A DNA stretch of 64,000 nucleotides from VRUE01 sp963805475 (lineage in GTDB: Bacteria; Actinomycetota; Thermoleophilia; Solirubrobacterales; 70-9): NCBI GenBank assembly GCA_963805475.1, contig CAWDUO010000005.1:1-64000 (forward strand), read 5' to 3'. The notes below the pieces were generated by a model. That model made no database searches. It was not told the DNA's origin and saw only the letters and a program-made list of their open reading frames with translations. Of the stretch, positions 44,581-54,139 are shown piece after piece. A program made the translations under genes and the position numbers. Numbering within the stretch: position 1 is the first letter of the stretch; the number at the start of each line of letters is the position of its first letter.

Positions 44581-45216
44581 ATGGAGGGGGGGAACCCGGG
44601 CAAAGAGCCGCCCAAGGCGGCAGGGGGTGACGATCCGGCGAAGCAGCCGGACAAGCCGCTCTCCGCGCAGGAGCGCCGCAGGAGGATGCGCTGGGGGATC
44701 GTCGCCTTTGCGGTCGCGGTCGCGGTGATCGCCTGGGTCGCGACGCGAGACAACAGCGGCGACTCCTCCTCCGAACCCGCCCCGCCGCCCCCCCCGCCAC
44801 GGATCGTCACCTCCGCCGAACTGGTCGAAGCCGAAGAAGAAATCGGCCAGCCGATCTACTGGGCCGGCCAGATGGAAGGGGACGAGATGGTGCTCGAGCA
44901 GCTCGCCGAAGGCGGCGGCGTCCAGATCCTCTACGTGCCGGAAGGCACCGCCGCCGGCGAAGCGTCGGCCGGCTCGCTGACGATCGGCAGCTACCCGGTG
45001 GAAGACCCGGCGGCCGCCCTCGAAGCGAACGCCGAAGCCCCTGGGCAGATCACCCGCGAGGGGCCCGAAGGCCGCACGCTCGTGACCAGCGAAGAAGGGC
45101 CGACCAGCGTCTACTTCGCCAGCTCCGACAACAGCGTCGAGGTCGAGGTCTACGACCCCTCCCCCCAGAAGGCGATGAGCCTCGCCCTCTCCGGCAAGGT
45201 CCAGCCCGCGGGCTAG
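44581..45216 (+). CDS. Membrane-anchored protein, paralogue 2
   Basis: 211 aa from ATG 44581. Same exported domain as the preceding gene (PRIVTSAELVEAEEEIGQPI, YWAG, LTIGSYPV, TSVYFASSDNSVEVEVYDPS). Its anchor differs: a plain membrane helix (WGIVAFAVAVAVIAWVATRD) without a lipobox Cys. Followed after 42 bp by the large membrane protein. Function unknown. Confidence 0.75.
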   Translation: MEGGNPGKEPPKAAGGDDPAKQPDKPLSAQERRRRMRWGIVAFAVAVAVIAWVATRDNSGDSSSEPAPPPPPPRIVTSAELVEAEEEIGQPIYWAGQMEGDEMVLEQLAEGGGVQILYVPEGTAAGEASAGSLTIGSYPVEDPAAALEANAEAPGQITREGPEGRTLVTSEEGPTSVYFASSDNSVEVEVYDPSPQKAMSLALSGKVQPAG

Positions 45217-45258
45217 CGGGCCAAGCGGCCTGGGAGCAGCCCGGCGGCGCAGCCGAGA

Positions 45259-47578
45259 ATGAGCCTCTTCGCCGCCTGGGTCCTCTTCCCGCTCGTCCTG
45301 CTGGCGCTCTGCGCCGGTCTCGGCATGCTCGTCGACCTGCTCTGCGGGCGGCGGCTGCCGGGCGCCCTCGTCGCGCCCGCCGGGCTCGCGGCGATCGTCC
45401 TCGTCGCCCAGCTCACGACGCTCGGCTACGGGACCGCCCAGCTGACCGTCCCGCTCGTCGTCCTGCTCGCCGCGCTCGGCGCCGGCCTCTCCTGGCCCTG
45501 GCGCTTCCGCCGCCCCGACCCCTGGCCGCTCGCCGCCGCGCTCGGCGTCTTCTGCGTCTTCGCCGCGCCGATCGTGCTCTCCGGCCACCCGACCTTCGCC
45601 GGCTACGTCGAGCTCGACGACACCGCGACCTGGATCGCGATGACCGACCGGCTGATGGAACACGGCCGCAGCCTCTCCGGCCTGGAACCCTCGACCTTCC
45701 GGGCGACGCTCGGCGCCTACACCGGCGCCGGCTACCCGGTCGGCGCCAACCTCCCCTGGGGCGTCGCGGGCACGCTGGTCGGCGGCGACCTCGCCTGGAC
45801 CTTCGCGCCCTACCTCGCCTTCCTCGCGGCGATGCTCTCGCTCTCCCTCGGCGATCTCTGCCGCTCCTTCATCGACTCGACCCGGCTGCGCGCCGTGCTC
45901 GCCTTCCTCGCCTCCCAGGCGGCGCTCTTCTACGGCTACTACCTGTGGGGCGGGATGAAGGAGATCGCCTCGGCGACGCTGATCGCGCTCGCCGCCGCGC
46001 TGCTCGGCCTCGCCGCGCGCGCCGCCCCGGGAGCCCCCGACCGGCTGGCGCCGGCGCGCGCGACCCTGCCGCTCGCCGTCGCCCTCGCGGCGCTGCTCGC
46101 TGCGCTCAGCCCGGCCGGCGTGGTCTGGGTCGCGCCGCTGCTGCTCGGCGGCGCCATCTGGGCGCTGCGCGAGCTCGGCCCGCGCGCCGCGGCCGTCCGC
46201 GCCGCCTGGCTGCTCGGCATCGGCGCGGCGCTCAGCGTCCCGCTGTTCGTAGTCGGCCACCTCACCCCCCCGGTCGAGCACTCGGTCACCGACTCGAGCG
46301 CGGTGCTCAACCTGCTCCAGCCGCTGCACCCGCTTCAGGTCTTCGGCGTCTGGCCCTCCGGCGACTTCCGCCTGCGTCCCGACCACCTGACGGTCGCCTG
46401 GCTGCTCGCCGGCCTCGCCGCCGCGCTCGCCGCCTTCGGCGTCTACGCCGCGGCGCGCACGCGCGCCTGGCCGCTCCTCGGCTACCTCGGGACCTCGATC
46501 CTCGGCTGTCTGGCGATCGTCTCCTCCGCCTCGCCCTGGATCGACGGCAAGGCGATGGCGACGGCCTCGCCGGCCTTCTTCCTGGCGGCGCTGGCGGGGG
46601 CCGCCGCGATCCACCGGCGCGGCCTGCGGCTCGAGGGCGGCGTCCTGCTCGCGCTGCTCGCCGGCGGCGTCCTGTGGTCCAACGTGCTCGCCTACGGGGG
46701 CGCCAGCCTCGCCCCCTACGGGCAGCTGCGCGAGCTGCAGACGATCGGCGAGGACTTCGCCGGCCAGGGCCCGGCGCTGATGACCGAATACAACCCCTAC
46801 GGCGCCCGCCACTTCCTGCGCAAGCTCGACGGGGAAGCCGCCTCGGAGCTGCGCAATCGCGCGGTCCCGCTGCGCGGCGGCGGCGAAGTGGAAAAGGGCT
46901 ACTCGGCCGACACCGACGAGCTCGACCCCGCCGGCCTGTTCGAATTCCGCACGCTGGTCCTGCGCCGCAGCCCCGTCCGCAGCCGCCCGCCGCTGCCCTA
47001 CCGGCTCGCCTGGTCCGGCGACTACTACGAAGTCTGGCAGCGGCCGGCGGACGCGACCGAGCCGCCGTCCGCGTTCCTGCCGCTGGGCGGCGAAGACGAG
47101 CCCGCGGCCGTTCCGGACTGCGAGAAGGTCGAAGCGCTGGCGGGCGAAGCGCGGGCGAGCGGCGCCGGTCGCCTGACGGCCGCCCGCCACGCCCCCGCCT
47201 ACGACGCCACCGAGGGTCCCTTCGAAGTGCCGCGTGGTCGCTACACCGGCTGGCTGGAGGGCTCGGTGCGCGGCTCGGTCGAGCTGCTCGTCGACGGCCG
47301 CAAGGTCGGCGAAGCGCGCCAGGAGATCGAGAACGACGGCGGCTTCGTCGAGCTGGGCACGACCCCGCTGCAGCGCCGGCCGCCACGAAGCCGAGCTGCG
47401 CTTCGGCGGCGCCGACCTGCACCCGGGCTCGGGCGGCTTCCCCCGCCCCGCAACCGGCCCGCTGCTGTTCGCCCCGGCGGGCGAGGAACCGGGCGAGCTC
47501 GTCTCCGTCCCGATCGACGAAGCGACCCGCCTCTGCGGCCGCGCCTGGGACTGGATCGAGGCGCCCGCCGCGGGGTAG
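45259..47578 (+). CDS. Large multi-spanning membrane protein, glycosyltransferase-C-like (one frame shift)
   Basis: About 770 aa with at least ten membrane segments. The acidic pair in GYVELDDTATWIAMTDRLME lies in the first large outer loop, as in GT-C glycosyltransferases that use lipid-linked sugars. A soluble C-terminal domain follows (EVPRGRYTGWLEGSVRGSVE). The frame breaks near 47,375 in a CAGCGCCGGCCGCC run; removing one base continues the protein as GRHEAELRFGGADLHPGSGG to the TAG at 47,578. The unshifted frame runs out at 47,601 with an unlikely Arg/Pro-rich tail. Likely acts in surface glycan or glycoprotein assembly with the paralogues upstream. Confidence 0.7.
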
Positions 47579-47591
47579 CCGGCCCTCCGGC

Positions 47592-47625
47592 AGCATCATG
47601 ACAGCACCGTAGCTGATGCTATGAT
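47592..47625 (+). promoter_or_regulatory. Operator and -10 box of the second vapBC pair
   Basis: AGCATCA (47,592-47,598) and TGATGCT (47,614-47,620) form an inverted repeat. TATGAT (47,620-47,625) lies 6 nt before GTG 47632. Confidence 0.5.
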
Positions 47626-47631
47626 GCCTGC

Positions 47632-47895
47632 GTGCGGACCACGGTCACCCTCGACGACGACGTCGCGGCGAAGCTGAAGCGGCTGGCCCGCGAGCGCGAC
47701 GTCTCCTTCAAGGAGGCGCTCAACTCCAGCGTGCGCCGCGGCATCGAGCGCGGCGAAGCGAAGCCGCACCCCTACAAGCTTCCGCCCGCCCGACGCCTGG
47801 AAGCCAAGCCCGGCGTCAACCTCGTAAAGGCCCTTCAGCTTGCCGGCGAGCTCGAAGACGCCGAGACGGTGCGCAAGATGCAGATGGGCAAGTGA
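47632..47895 (+). CDS. VapB-type ribbon-helix-helix antitoxin
   Basis: 87 aa from GTG 47632 (MRTTVTLDDDVAAKLKRLAR). Ribbon-helix-helix start, then RDVSFKEALNSSVRRGIERG and a C-terminal helix (LVKALQLAGELEDAETVRKM) for toxin binding. The stop overlaps the toxin start (GTGA). Confidence 0.87.
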   Translation: MRTTVTLDDDVAAKLKRLARERDVSFKEALNSSVRRGIERGEAKPHPYKLPPARRLEAKPGVNLVKALQLAGELEDAETVRKMQMGK

Positions 47896-48329
47896 AGCTG
47901 CCCGACGTCAACCTGCTCGTCTACACGGCAGACGAGAGCTCACCGCACAGCGGCCGCGCCCGCTCGTGGCTCGAGCAGGCGCTCTCTGGGACCGAGGAGG
48001 TGGGCTTCGCCTGGCTGGCGCTGCTCGGGTTCGTCCGCATCTCGACCAACCCGGCGATCTTCGACAGCCCCCTCTCGCCCGCGCGGGCCTTCGAGTTCGT
48101 CGAGAGCTGGCTCGGCTCGCCGGTGTCCTCCGTCGTCCACCCGACCGAGCGCCACGCGGCCCACATGCGCGATCTGCTCGAGCCGATCGGCACGGCCGGC
48201 AACCTGACCAGCGACGCCCACCTCGCCGCCCTGGCGATCGAGCACGGCGCCGAGCTGTGCTCCCACGACACCGACTTCATCCGCTTCCCCGGCCTGCGCT
48301 GGCACGACCCGCTCGCGCCAGGCAGCTGA
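47892..48329 (+). CDS. VapC-type PIN toxin
   Basis: 145 aa from GTG 47892. PIN residues: LPDVNLLVYTADE (Asp), WLALLGFVRIST, NLTSDAHLAALAIEHGAEL (Asp) and SHDTDFIRF (Asp). Closely related to the toxin at 43,372 (same WxxLLGFxRI and DTDFxRF blocks), so the two modules may have arisen by duplication or repeated gain. Confidence 0.88.
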   Translation: MKLPDVNLLVYTADESSPHSGRARSWLEQALSGTEEVGFAWLALLGFVRISTNPAIFDSPLSPARAFEFVESWLGSPVSSVVHPTERHAAHMRDLLEPIGTAGNLTSDAHLAALAIEHGAELCSHDTDFIRFPGLRWHDPLAPGS

Positions 48330-48376
48330 GCCGGGCGGGGGCAGGGCAAGCTCAGCCCGCCCCGCCGCGTGGGCGG

Positions 48377-49084
48377 CTACGGCAATCCGTTCGACAGCAC
48401 CCCGGCGAGCATCGCCACAAGGCCGATGAGGCTGACCGGGAACGCTACGCGACCGAAGGCCTTCACGAATTCGATCTCGTCCAACCGGCTCCACAGTCCA
48501 GCCACAGCCATGAGCAGGGCCAAGATGCCGGATGCGGCGATCAGCGGGACCTTCGCCACGAGCCGGTCGCGGGGATCGTGAGGCTTGGGGATTTCGGGTG
48601 AGTGCCGCGGCTGCGCGCTGAGCCCGGAATCTCTCGATCGAAGGACCTTGTCGGTCCCATCCGCGTGGATGTGGAAGTAGTGGACCCTTCTCCCAGCGGC
48701 GATCGTGTCGTTGCTTTGCGCGCCGATGAAATCGCGTACGCCTGCTTGGTCTCGCGTCATCAGCCTGCCTCCGGCGCTAACCTGAATTCCCCAGGCGTAG
48801 GTTCCCCCGCCGCTGAATATCCTGACCTCGATGTCCGTGTCTCGCGAGACCCAGCCGAGGTCCATCGGCCTGCTCCTCGCGAAGACGGCGGGTTGGGGAT
48901 CGCGGTCTACGTAGGCGACGGCCTTGCCTTCGACGTTGTAGAGCTGAAGGACGATGTGGCGCTGCGTCTGCTCGAGCCTCCAGCCGTAGATGGCGGCCCC
49001 GACGCATGCCGATGCCGCGATCGCGATCAGGACGAGCAGGACGTTCAGCGCCGCGCCGCGGCGGCTGGGTTTCTCCGTCCTCAT
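48377..49084 (-). CDS. Membrane protein of unknown function
   Basis: 235 aa from ATG 49084, which overlaps the stop of the upstream gene (ATGA). One membrane segment near the N-terminus (NVLLVLIAIAASACVGAAIY), an outer domain of ~140 residues (HIVLQLYNVEGKAVAYVDRD; DTDIEVRIFSGGGTYAWGIQ), then two C-terminal membrane segments (LIAASGILALLMAVAGL; FPVSLIGLVAMLAGVL). The 5' extension of the frame lies inside the neighbouring gene and is not coding. Probably works with its secreted partner. Confidence 0.65.
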   Translation of the reverse strand: MRTEKPSRRGAALNVLLVLIAIAASACVGAAIYGWRLEQTQRHIVLQLYNVEGKAVAYVDRDPQPAVFARSRPMDLGWVSRDTDIEVRIFSGGGTYAWGIQVSAGGRLMTRDQAGVRDFIGAQSNDTIAAGRRVHYFHIHADGTDKVLRSRDSGLSAQPRHSPEIPKPHDPRDRLVAKVPLIAASGILALLMAVAGLWSRLDEIEFVKAFGRVAFPVSLIGLVAMLAGVLSNGLP

Positions 49085-49878
49085 GGCTGCCGAGGGGCGG
49101 GTTGAAGGGCAAGGAACCTCTGCCCTTCCAGGCAGCGGGCGGGATGGTAGTTGACACGCGGGCTCCGCAAGCTGAAGCTGTAGACGAGGGCGTTGCGGTT
49201 GGTTCCGTCGGCCCATTGGGAATGGATCTCGAACTCGAAAAAGCCCGGGCAGGGAAGCCCGCTCATCCGCAGTTCGCCGCGGAAGTCTCCGCTTTCCGGA
49301 TCTCGCCGGCTGGCGAAGGAGGCCGGGTTGTCGGCGAAGGGCCACCTGCGGTGAAGTTCCAGGAACAGGCGCCGGTGGGCCTCGGGTTCCGGTTCGGGGG
49401 CGCCGCCGGGCGGCGCCCCCTCGACCGGCTGCTTATCGTCTCTACAGCTGCCGGCGACGCCGTTTACCTTCAGCTTTCGCAGCAGGGCGATGTAGGTGAT
49501 CCGCAGGCCATGTCGTTCGCCCGGATGGGCGCCGGAGCGCTTGCCGGTGTGCGCGTCGGGCGACCGCGAGATCTCCAGCTGAATTCTGTAGCGGCCCGGG
49601 CAGGGTCTCTGTTCGAGATGAAGCACTCGGGGACCGTTGGGGGCGAGGCCGACCATCGGCCCCGAGAGCCGCAGCACCGGCGTCGTGTCCCCGACGTCCT
49701 CGTGGCGCAGCACCAGCTGGAAGGTCCGGGATGTCACGCCGCCGGTCGGCGCGTGGGCCGCGACGCCGGGCGAGGAATCCGAGAAGAGCGCGACCGACCC
49801 CAGCCCGGCGGCGGCGAGGCCGAGCAACGCACCGCGGGCAATCGACAAACTCGAGAATGAAATGGGTAGCCCTGACAT
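49081..49878 (-). CDS. Exported protein of unknown function
   Basis: 265 aa from ATG 49878. A signal peptide (ARGALLGLAAAGLGSVALF, then AAHA) is followed by a beta-rich domain (SRTFQLVLRHEDVGDTTPVL; GRYRIQLEISRSPDAHTGKR) that recurs in similar form near the end (GFFEFEIHSQWADGTN). The upstream DNA (49,879-50,000) is AT-richer than the rest of the window and holds divergent promoters. Operon with the membrane protein downstream. Confidence 0.65.
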   Translation of the reverse strand: MSGLPISFSSLSIARGALLGLAAAGLGSVALFSDSSPGVAAHAPTGGVTSRTFQLVLRHEDVGDTTPVLRLSGPMVGLAPNGPRVLHLEQRPCPGRYRIQLEISRSPDAHTGKRSGAHPGERHGLRITYIALLRKLKVNGVAGSCRDDKQPVEGAPPGGAPEPEPEAHRRLFLELHRRWPFADNPASFASRRDPESGDFRGELRMSGLPCPGFFEFEIHSQWADGTNRNALVYSFSLRSPRVNYHPARCLEGQRFLALQPAPRQP

Positions 49879-50003
49879 TCGAGATTAATCGAACATTGAG
49901 GTTATATGAATCGTGTAAAACGAGCGGTGGAACAGTCGGCGAGGAGACACTACGCCTGAGGTTTAGGCTCAGACGAGTTCAGCTATCGCGTGACGATTCC
50001 CAC

Positions 50004-50009
50004 TAGCAT
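50004..50009 (+). promoter_or_regulatory. Candidate -10 box
   Basis: TAGCAT, 9 nt before ATG 50019. Confidence 0.35.
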
Positions 50010-50018
50010 CGGGCCGGG

Positions 50019-51746
50019 ATGGGGCGGAGCGAGGACGAACAGCAGCTAACGGATCTGGCGGTTGCCAGGAACGATTCGCAGCGCTTCTTGAAGGCGGCGC
50101 GTATTGCCGAGATCGGCGGGCGGATCGCCCCGATGATCGGCGACGGCTCATCGTGGATCGAGCGCCGCAAGGAAAGCGTGCGGCTCCTCGACGACACAGC
50201 CCTGCGACGGCAGATCACCGTCGACTTCAGCCTGCGTAGGACCGTCGAGCCGCTGTTGGAGGAGCAGGTCGAGGGGCGAGACTCTCTCTTCTGTGCTCCG
50301 GTCTTCGTGCTGCCAAAGTCGCCGGCGAGCTTCAGATCATTCGATCTCTTAGACGAGGATGACCACTCGCTCTTTCTGATCGGGCGCGAGGACAACGCGA
50401 GGATCTCGGCAGAGGCACTGATTGCGCTGGTGAAGGAACGCTCGGAGCTCGAGCCAAAGGCGGCGTTGCCCCCAGAGCTCGAACGCGAACTTCGGCGACT
50501 CGCCCAATGGGAAGCCGGGAAAGCAGAGCAAATCGCCGAACGGCTGATCAGCCCCGGCGGGCCTTGGCCGACGGAGCTGGCCGGGATTCGGGTCGACGAT
50601 CACGTCTGCGGGTGGCTGAAAACGCTCTCCCACAGCTCGATCGTCGCGGTGCTTTTCCGCTCTGCCGGCCCCAGGCGAAAGTTGATGAAGCTTTCCTTCG
50701 AGGAAGACATCAACACAAAGCAGCGACGGCTGACTAGGCTCGGCTGGGCGCCGTATGAGGTGATGATCGACAGCCCACGTATAGAGGCTCGCAGCTTCCA
50801 CTTCGAAGCCGAAGCGCCCGCGGGGCTGCGGATCTCGGAGGCACAGCTGACCGACAGCGAGCGCGAGGACCCAATCGCGCAGAAGGGCTCCGTGAAGCGC
50901 GTGCACCTCTATCGCGAGGCTGCCGAGCGGGCTGGGGCCGGCACGACGGTCCTATCGCTCGATGTTGCAGGTCCGGGTTTCGTCAGTGGAGCGATGCTCG
51001 CTTCCTCACTCACGATTGCCGCTCTTTTCGCCTGCGCGATCCGTGCTTCGGCCATCGCCGCCAACCCGACGAGCGCCCCTGCGCTGTTGCTGGTGCTCCC
51101 CGGCTTGATCGCCTCCTATGTCGCCCGACCCGACCGTCATGCTCTCACCACTCGCTTGCTCTCGTTCGCGCGTGTGCTGCTCCTGGGAGTCGCGCTTTGC
51201 GCCTACATCGCCGCGGCGAGGGTGGCACTCGGTGGCGCACACGCGATGACCGGCCCGACGGTTCACCCCGCGGGCGGTTCCCTGGGAACCTGGCTTTGGA
51301 TCCTGATGGGCATTGCGGTGCTGTTGTCCGCCGCTCTCGCCCTGGGTTGGATACGTGGCGCGGGCATCCTGCGGCGACCCGATGGCGAGTACCGGTACGC
51401 GTGCATGAAGACGGTCGAGATGGACTCGATGCTGCTGAAAAACGCAATGACAAGACCCGGGGCCGACTGTCCGCATCCTGCCAACTACAGTCACTCCCGA
51501 GTTCTCCGTGACGGCGCACTCGAATTGAGCCGTTCGGCATGGCATGGTGACTGGACGCTGATTCTGGACATTCAGAGCATGGCTCGCGCCAGCCTCGTCG
51601 TTGCGACCCTCGACTACGTCAAGCTGGTCCCTGCAATCAGGTCGTCAAATGCCTGCGAGGTCGAGGCAGGGCGCTTGCGCGAGTACCTGAGTACGTTGTC
51701 GAGATGGGCCGGGCAACAGCAACGAGACCCCGGTCGTTCCGGCTAG
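50019..51746 (+). CDS. Large protein with a central membrane domain, unknown function
   Basis: 575 aa. Residues 1-~320 are soluble and mixed in character (ELERELRRLAQWEAGKAEQI; VMIDSPRIEARSFHFEAEAP). Four membrane segments follow at roughly 325-345, 350-368, 385-405 and 425-445, then a soluble C-terminal domain of ~120 residues. No known family. Base composition and codon use (more A/T third bases) differ from the ribosomal genes, which fits acquired DNA. Convergent with the small gene at 51,743. Confidence 0.7.
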   Translation: MGRSEDEQQLTDLAVARNDSQRFLKAARIAEIGGRIAPMIGDGSSWIERRKESVRLLDDTALRRQITVDFSLRRTVEPLLEEQVEGRDSLFCAPVFVLPKSPASFRSFDLLDEDDHSLFLIGREDNARISAEALIALVKERSELEPKAALPPELERELRRLAQWEAGKAEQIAERLISPGGPWPTELAGIRVDDHVCGWLKTLSHSSIVAVLFRSAGPRRKLMKLSFEEDINTKQRRLTRLGWAPYEVMIDSPRIEARSFHFEAEAPAGLRISEAQLTDSEREDPIAQKGSVKRVHLYREAAERAGAGTTVLSLDVAGPGFVSGAMLASSLTIAALFACAIRASAIAANPTSAPALLLVLPGLIASYVARPDRHALTTRLLSFARVLLLGVALCAYIAAARVALGGAHAMTGPTVHPAGGSLGTWLWILMGIAVLLSAALALGWIRGAGILRRPDGEYRYACMKTVEMDSMLLKNAMTRPGADCPHPANYSHSRVLRDGALELSRSAWHGDWTLILDIQSMARASLVVATLDYVKLVPAIRSSNACEVEAGRLREYLSTLSRWAGQQQRDPGRSG

Positions 51747-52039
51747 GGCGCGTGCCGGGTTGCCCGCCGAGGTTTCAGGCGCAGCCACGCCAGCGCACTC
51801 ATGATGGGTGAGACGATCTCGGAGGCTTTTTCTTCTCGGCGAGCCTTGCGGCGAGCCTTTGCCTCAACGTGAAGCTGGCGGTAACGAGCCGGTGGCACCT
51901 TGGTGAACCCCTTCTTCCCCACCGAGGTTAGGCGGCCCGCGTACCAGTCGACATCGGTGACCCCAGCCTTCTTCGCCCGCTCCTTCACCTCGTCGGGAAT
52001 TTGCCGCAGCAAATCGTCGTGTCGCCCGAAGACCCCCAT
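51743..52039 (-). CDS. Small basic protein of unknown function
   Basis: 98 aa (MGVFGRHDDLLRQIPDEVKE). The first half looks folded (KKAGVTDVDWYAGRLTSVGK); the second half is Lys/Arg-rich. Its stop overlaps the end of the convergent gene by 4 bp. The 229 bp upstream (52,040-52,268) show no gene or repeat. Confidence 0.5.
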   Translation of the reverse strand: MGVFGRHDDLLRQIPDEVKERAKKAGVTDVDWYAGRLTSVGKKGFTKVPPARYRQLHVEAKARRKARREEKASEIVSPIMSALAWLRLKPRRATRHAP

Positions 52040-52268
52040 CCCTACTCAGCCATTCTGCCCAGATCGAAGTTCACGAGTCAAGGCTACGCCTCCGGTAAAG
52101 CCGGCTCGTCCGGTGGGTAGCGAGAGCAGGGACCGCTGTCTGGAAATCCGCATGGAATGGCCAAACAAGCCCAACATAATGGCAGATAGAACAAGCCTAG
52201 GCAGGATCTCGGACGGTGCGGTCGATTCCCTCCGCCTGCCGCGCTGAGGCCGTAAGAAACCATCAGTC

Positions 52269-54017
52269 CTAGCCCGCCCCGCCGCGTTCGGCCTCTTCGG
52301 GGTCGCAGCGCAGCACGTAGGCCATCACGACCTCTTCGCCGCGCAGCCAGCGGGTCACGTCGTCGACCTGTTCGCAGTAGGAGGGGGGGCGGTTGCCGGC
52401 CCGCGCGCGGAAGATCATCCAGGTGCCGGTGTCGTCGCGCCAGCGCGGCGCCACGTCGGTTCCGCGTTCGGCGGCGAACGGCGCCAGCTGCTGTTCGGAG
52501 CACGATTCCAGCGTCGGCCGGCCGTCTTCGTCCCCCGGCAGGACCCCGAAGCGGCTGCAGAGCAGCTTCGCGCCCTTCGGCACCCGCGCCAGCGCCTCGC
52601 GGCCTGCCGCGTAGTAGTAGTCGGTCTCCCAGTTGCCGTTGACGCCGCCGATCGCCGTCAGCGGGTTGAGGTAGGCGTAGTTGTAGGGGAAGAGCAGCGT
52701 CTGCTCGATCATCGGCGCGATCAGGGCGAGGCAGAGCAGCGCGGCCGCCGCCCCGCGCCAGCGGCCGCGCGGCCGCCTCGACCGCGCCCAGGCCGAGAGC
52801 CGCTGGGCGCCGACGCCGGCGAGGATCGCGATCGCCGGCAGCACGTAGACGTGCTGGCGCATCCCGTTGTAGGCGACGCCGCCGACGACGATCACGGCCA
52901 GCGGCAGCGCCAGCGCCTGCATCAGGACGAGCAGCAGGCCGAGGTCGGCGCGCCTCCAGACGGCGCCGCGCCAGCCGGCGCCGCGCGCCGCCAGCAGCGA
53001 GCGCAGGCCCAGCACGGCCCCGAGGACCGCCAGCCCCCCCAGCAGCAGCGGCACCGACGCGCCGATCCAGACCGGCAGGTACCACCACGGGGGGTGCTCG
53101 GAGAGCAGCTTGCCGGCGGTCAGGGTGACGCCTTCGTACGGGTAGCCGGAGGAGCCCGAGACAGACTTCGCCAGCAGCTCCAGCGGGGTCGCCGCCGCGT
53201 TGGGGTAGACGGCCGCGATCGCCGCCAGCCCGAGCCCGGTCCCGGCCGCCACGGCGAGGTCGGCGCCGCCGCGCGCGAGCCCGCCGAGGCGCCGCTGCCC
53301 GAGCCGCAGCGCCGCGTAGGCGAGCACGGTCCCAAGCAGCGGCGCCAGCAGCGACAGCCGGGTGCCGGCGCCGACGAAGACGCCGCCGGCCAGCAGCGCC
53401 CCGATCGCGATCCCGCGGCGCCGCGACGGCGTCCGCTCGCCGGCCGCCTCGCGCAGCGCCAGCGCCAGCCCCACGGTCACCAGCGTGTAGCCGCAGGCCG
53501 CCGGGGTGTCCTTGGGGTTGAAGAACCCCTGTCCGGTCCACTCGGGGATCGCCAGCAGGGCGGCGCCCGCCCAGAGCCCGAAGCGGCGCGAGCGGGTGAA
53601 GATCCAGGCCGCCGCGGCGACCGCCGCGGCGGCGAGCGCGGCGAGCGCGGCGACCACCAGGTGACGGACCGCGTACGCATCGGCCGAGCTCGAGATCTCG
53701 CCGATCCCCTCGTTGCCGCCGATCACGTTGGCGACGTGCGCCGTCGCCTCGAACGCCGGTCCGTAGACGAAGGGGACGGCGAGCCTGTTGCTCGGGTCGG
53801 GCCTGCCGTCGACCAGGAGGTAGTCGGGCAGGTACCAGCCGTGGTCGATCCAGGACCGCGCCTCGTTCGCCTCGATCGGCTCGTCGGTGGTGACGCCGGC
53901 CTCGAGCGCCCCGGCGAACAGCTGCACGGCGCCCAGCGCGAGCACGACCACGGCGACCGCGGTGACCGGGTCGAGGCGGCGGACGAGGCGGCTGGCGCGC
54001 CGGAGCAGGGATTTCAC
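52269..54017 (-). CDS. GT39/ArnT-like membrane glycosyltransferase
   Basis: 582 aa from GTG 54017; TACGCT lies 6 nt upstream. Many membrane segments. Early acidic motif GVTTDEPIEANEARSWIDHG in the first outer loop and GFFNPKDTPAACGY further on are hallmarks of GT-C enzymes that move sugars from polyprenyl-phosphate carriers. C-terminal soluble domain of ~130 residues. Probably glycosylates exported proteins or cell-surface polymers. Divergent from the polyprenyl-type sugar transferase gene at 54,140. Confidence 0.8.
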   Translation of the reverse strand: MKSLLRRASRLVRRLDPVTAVAVVVLALGAVQLFAGALEAGVTTDEPIEANEARSWIDHGWYLPDYLLVDGRPDPSNRLAVPFVYGPAFEATAHVANVIGGNEGIGEISSSADAYAVRHLVVAALAALAAAAVAAAAWIFTRSRRFGLWAGAALLAIPEWTGQGFFNPKDTPAACGYTLVTVGLALALREAAGERTPSRRRGIAIGALLAGGVFVGAGTRLSLLAPLLGTVLAYAALRLGQRRLGGLARGGADLAVAAGTGLGLAAIAAVYPNAAATPLELLAKSVSGSSGYPYEGVTLTAGKLLSEHPPWWYLPVWIGASVPLLLGGLAVLGAVLGLRSLLAARGAGWRGAVWRRADLGLLLVLMQALALPLAVIVVGGVAYNGMRQHVYVLPAIAILAGVGAQRLSAWARSRRPRGRWRGAAAALLCLALIAPMIEQTLLFPYNYAYLNPLTAIGGVNGNWETDYYYAAGREALARVPKGAKLLCSRFGVLPGDEDGRPTLESCSEQQLAPFAAERGTDVAPRWRDDTGTWMIFRARAGNRPPSYCEQVDDVTRWLRGEEVVMAYVLRCDPEEAERGGAG

Positions 54018-54068
54018 CGCGCCAGCGTACCCTCACCTCGAGCCCACACCCGAGCGCCGGGGGCGCGA

Positions 54069-54104
54069 GCGGAGCGAATCGCCTATGCGGAGCGAATCGC
54101 CTAT
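54069..54104. repeat. Tandem 18-bp direct repeat at a promoter
   Basis: GCGGAGCGAATCGCCTAT occurs twice in a row (54,069-54,086 and 54,087-54,104). The second copy runs into TATAGT (54,102-54,107), a plausible -10 for the glycosyltransferase gene. Confidence 0.75.
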
Positions 54105-54139
54105 AGTTTTGCTGGGTTTCAATGGGGGAGGGATTTAGC

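Noticed and set aside
44494..47190. 898-codon minus-strand frame opposite the lipoprotein and GT-C-like genes
   Set aside because: Low-complexity Arg/Gly/Glu composition, no motifs, and it lies wholly antisense to plus-strand genes with good features.
52040..52268. Short plus-strand frame in the gap before the GT39 gene
   Set aside because: No start signal, motif or repeat; nothing supports a gene here.
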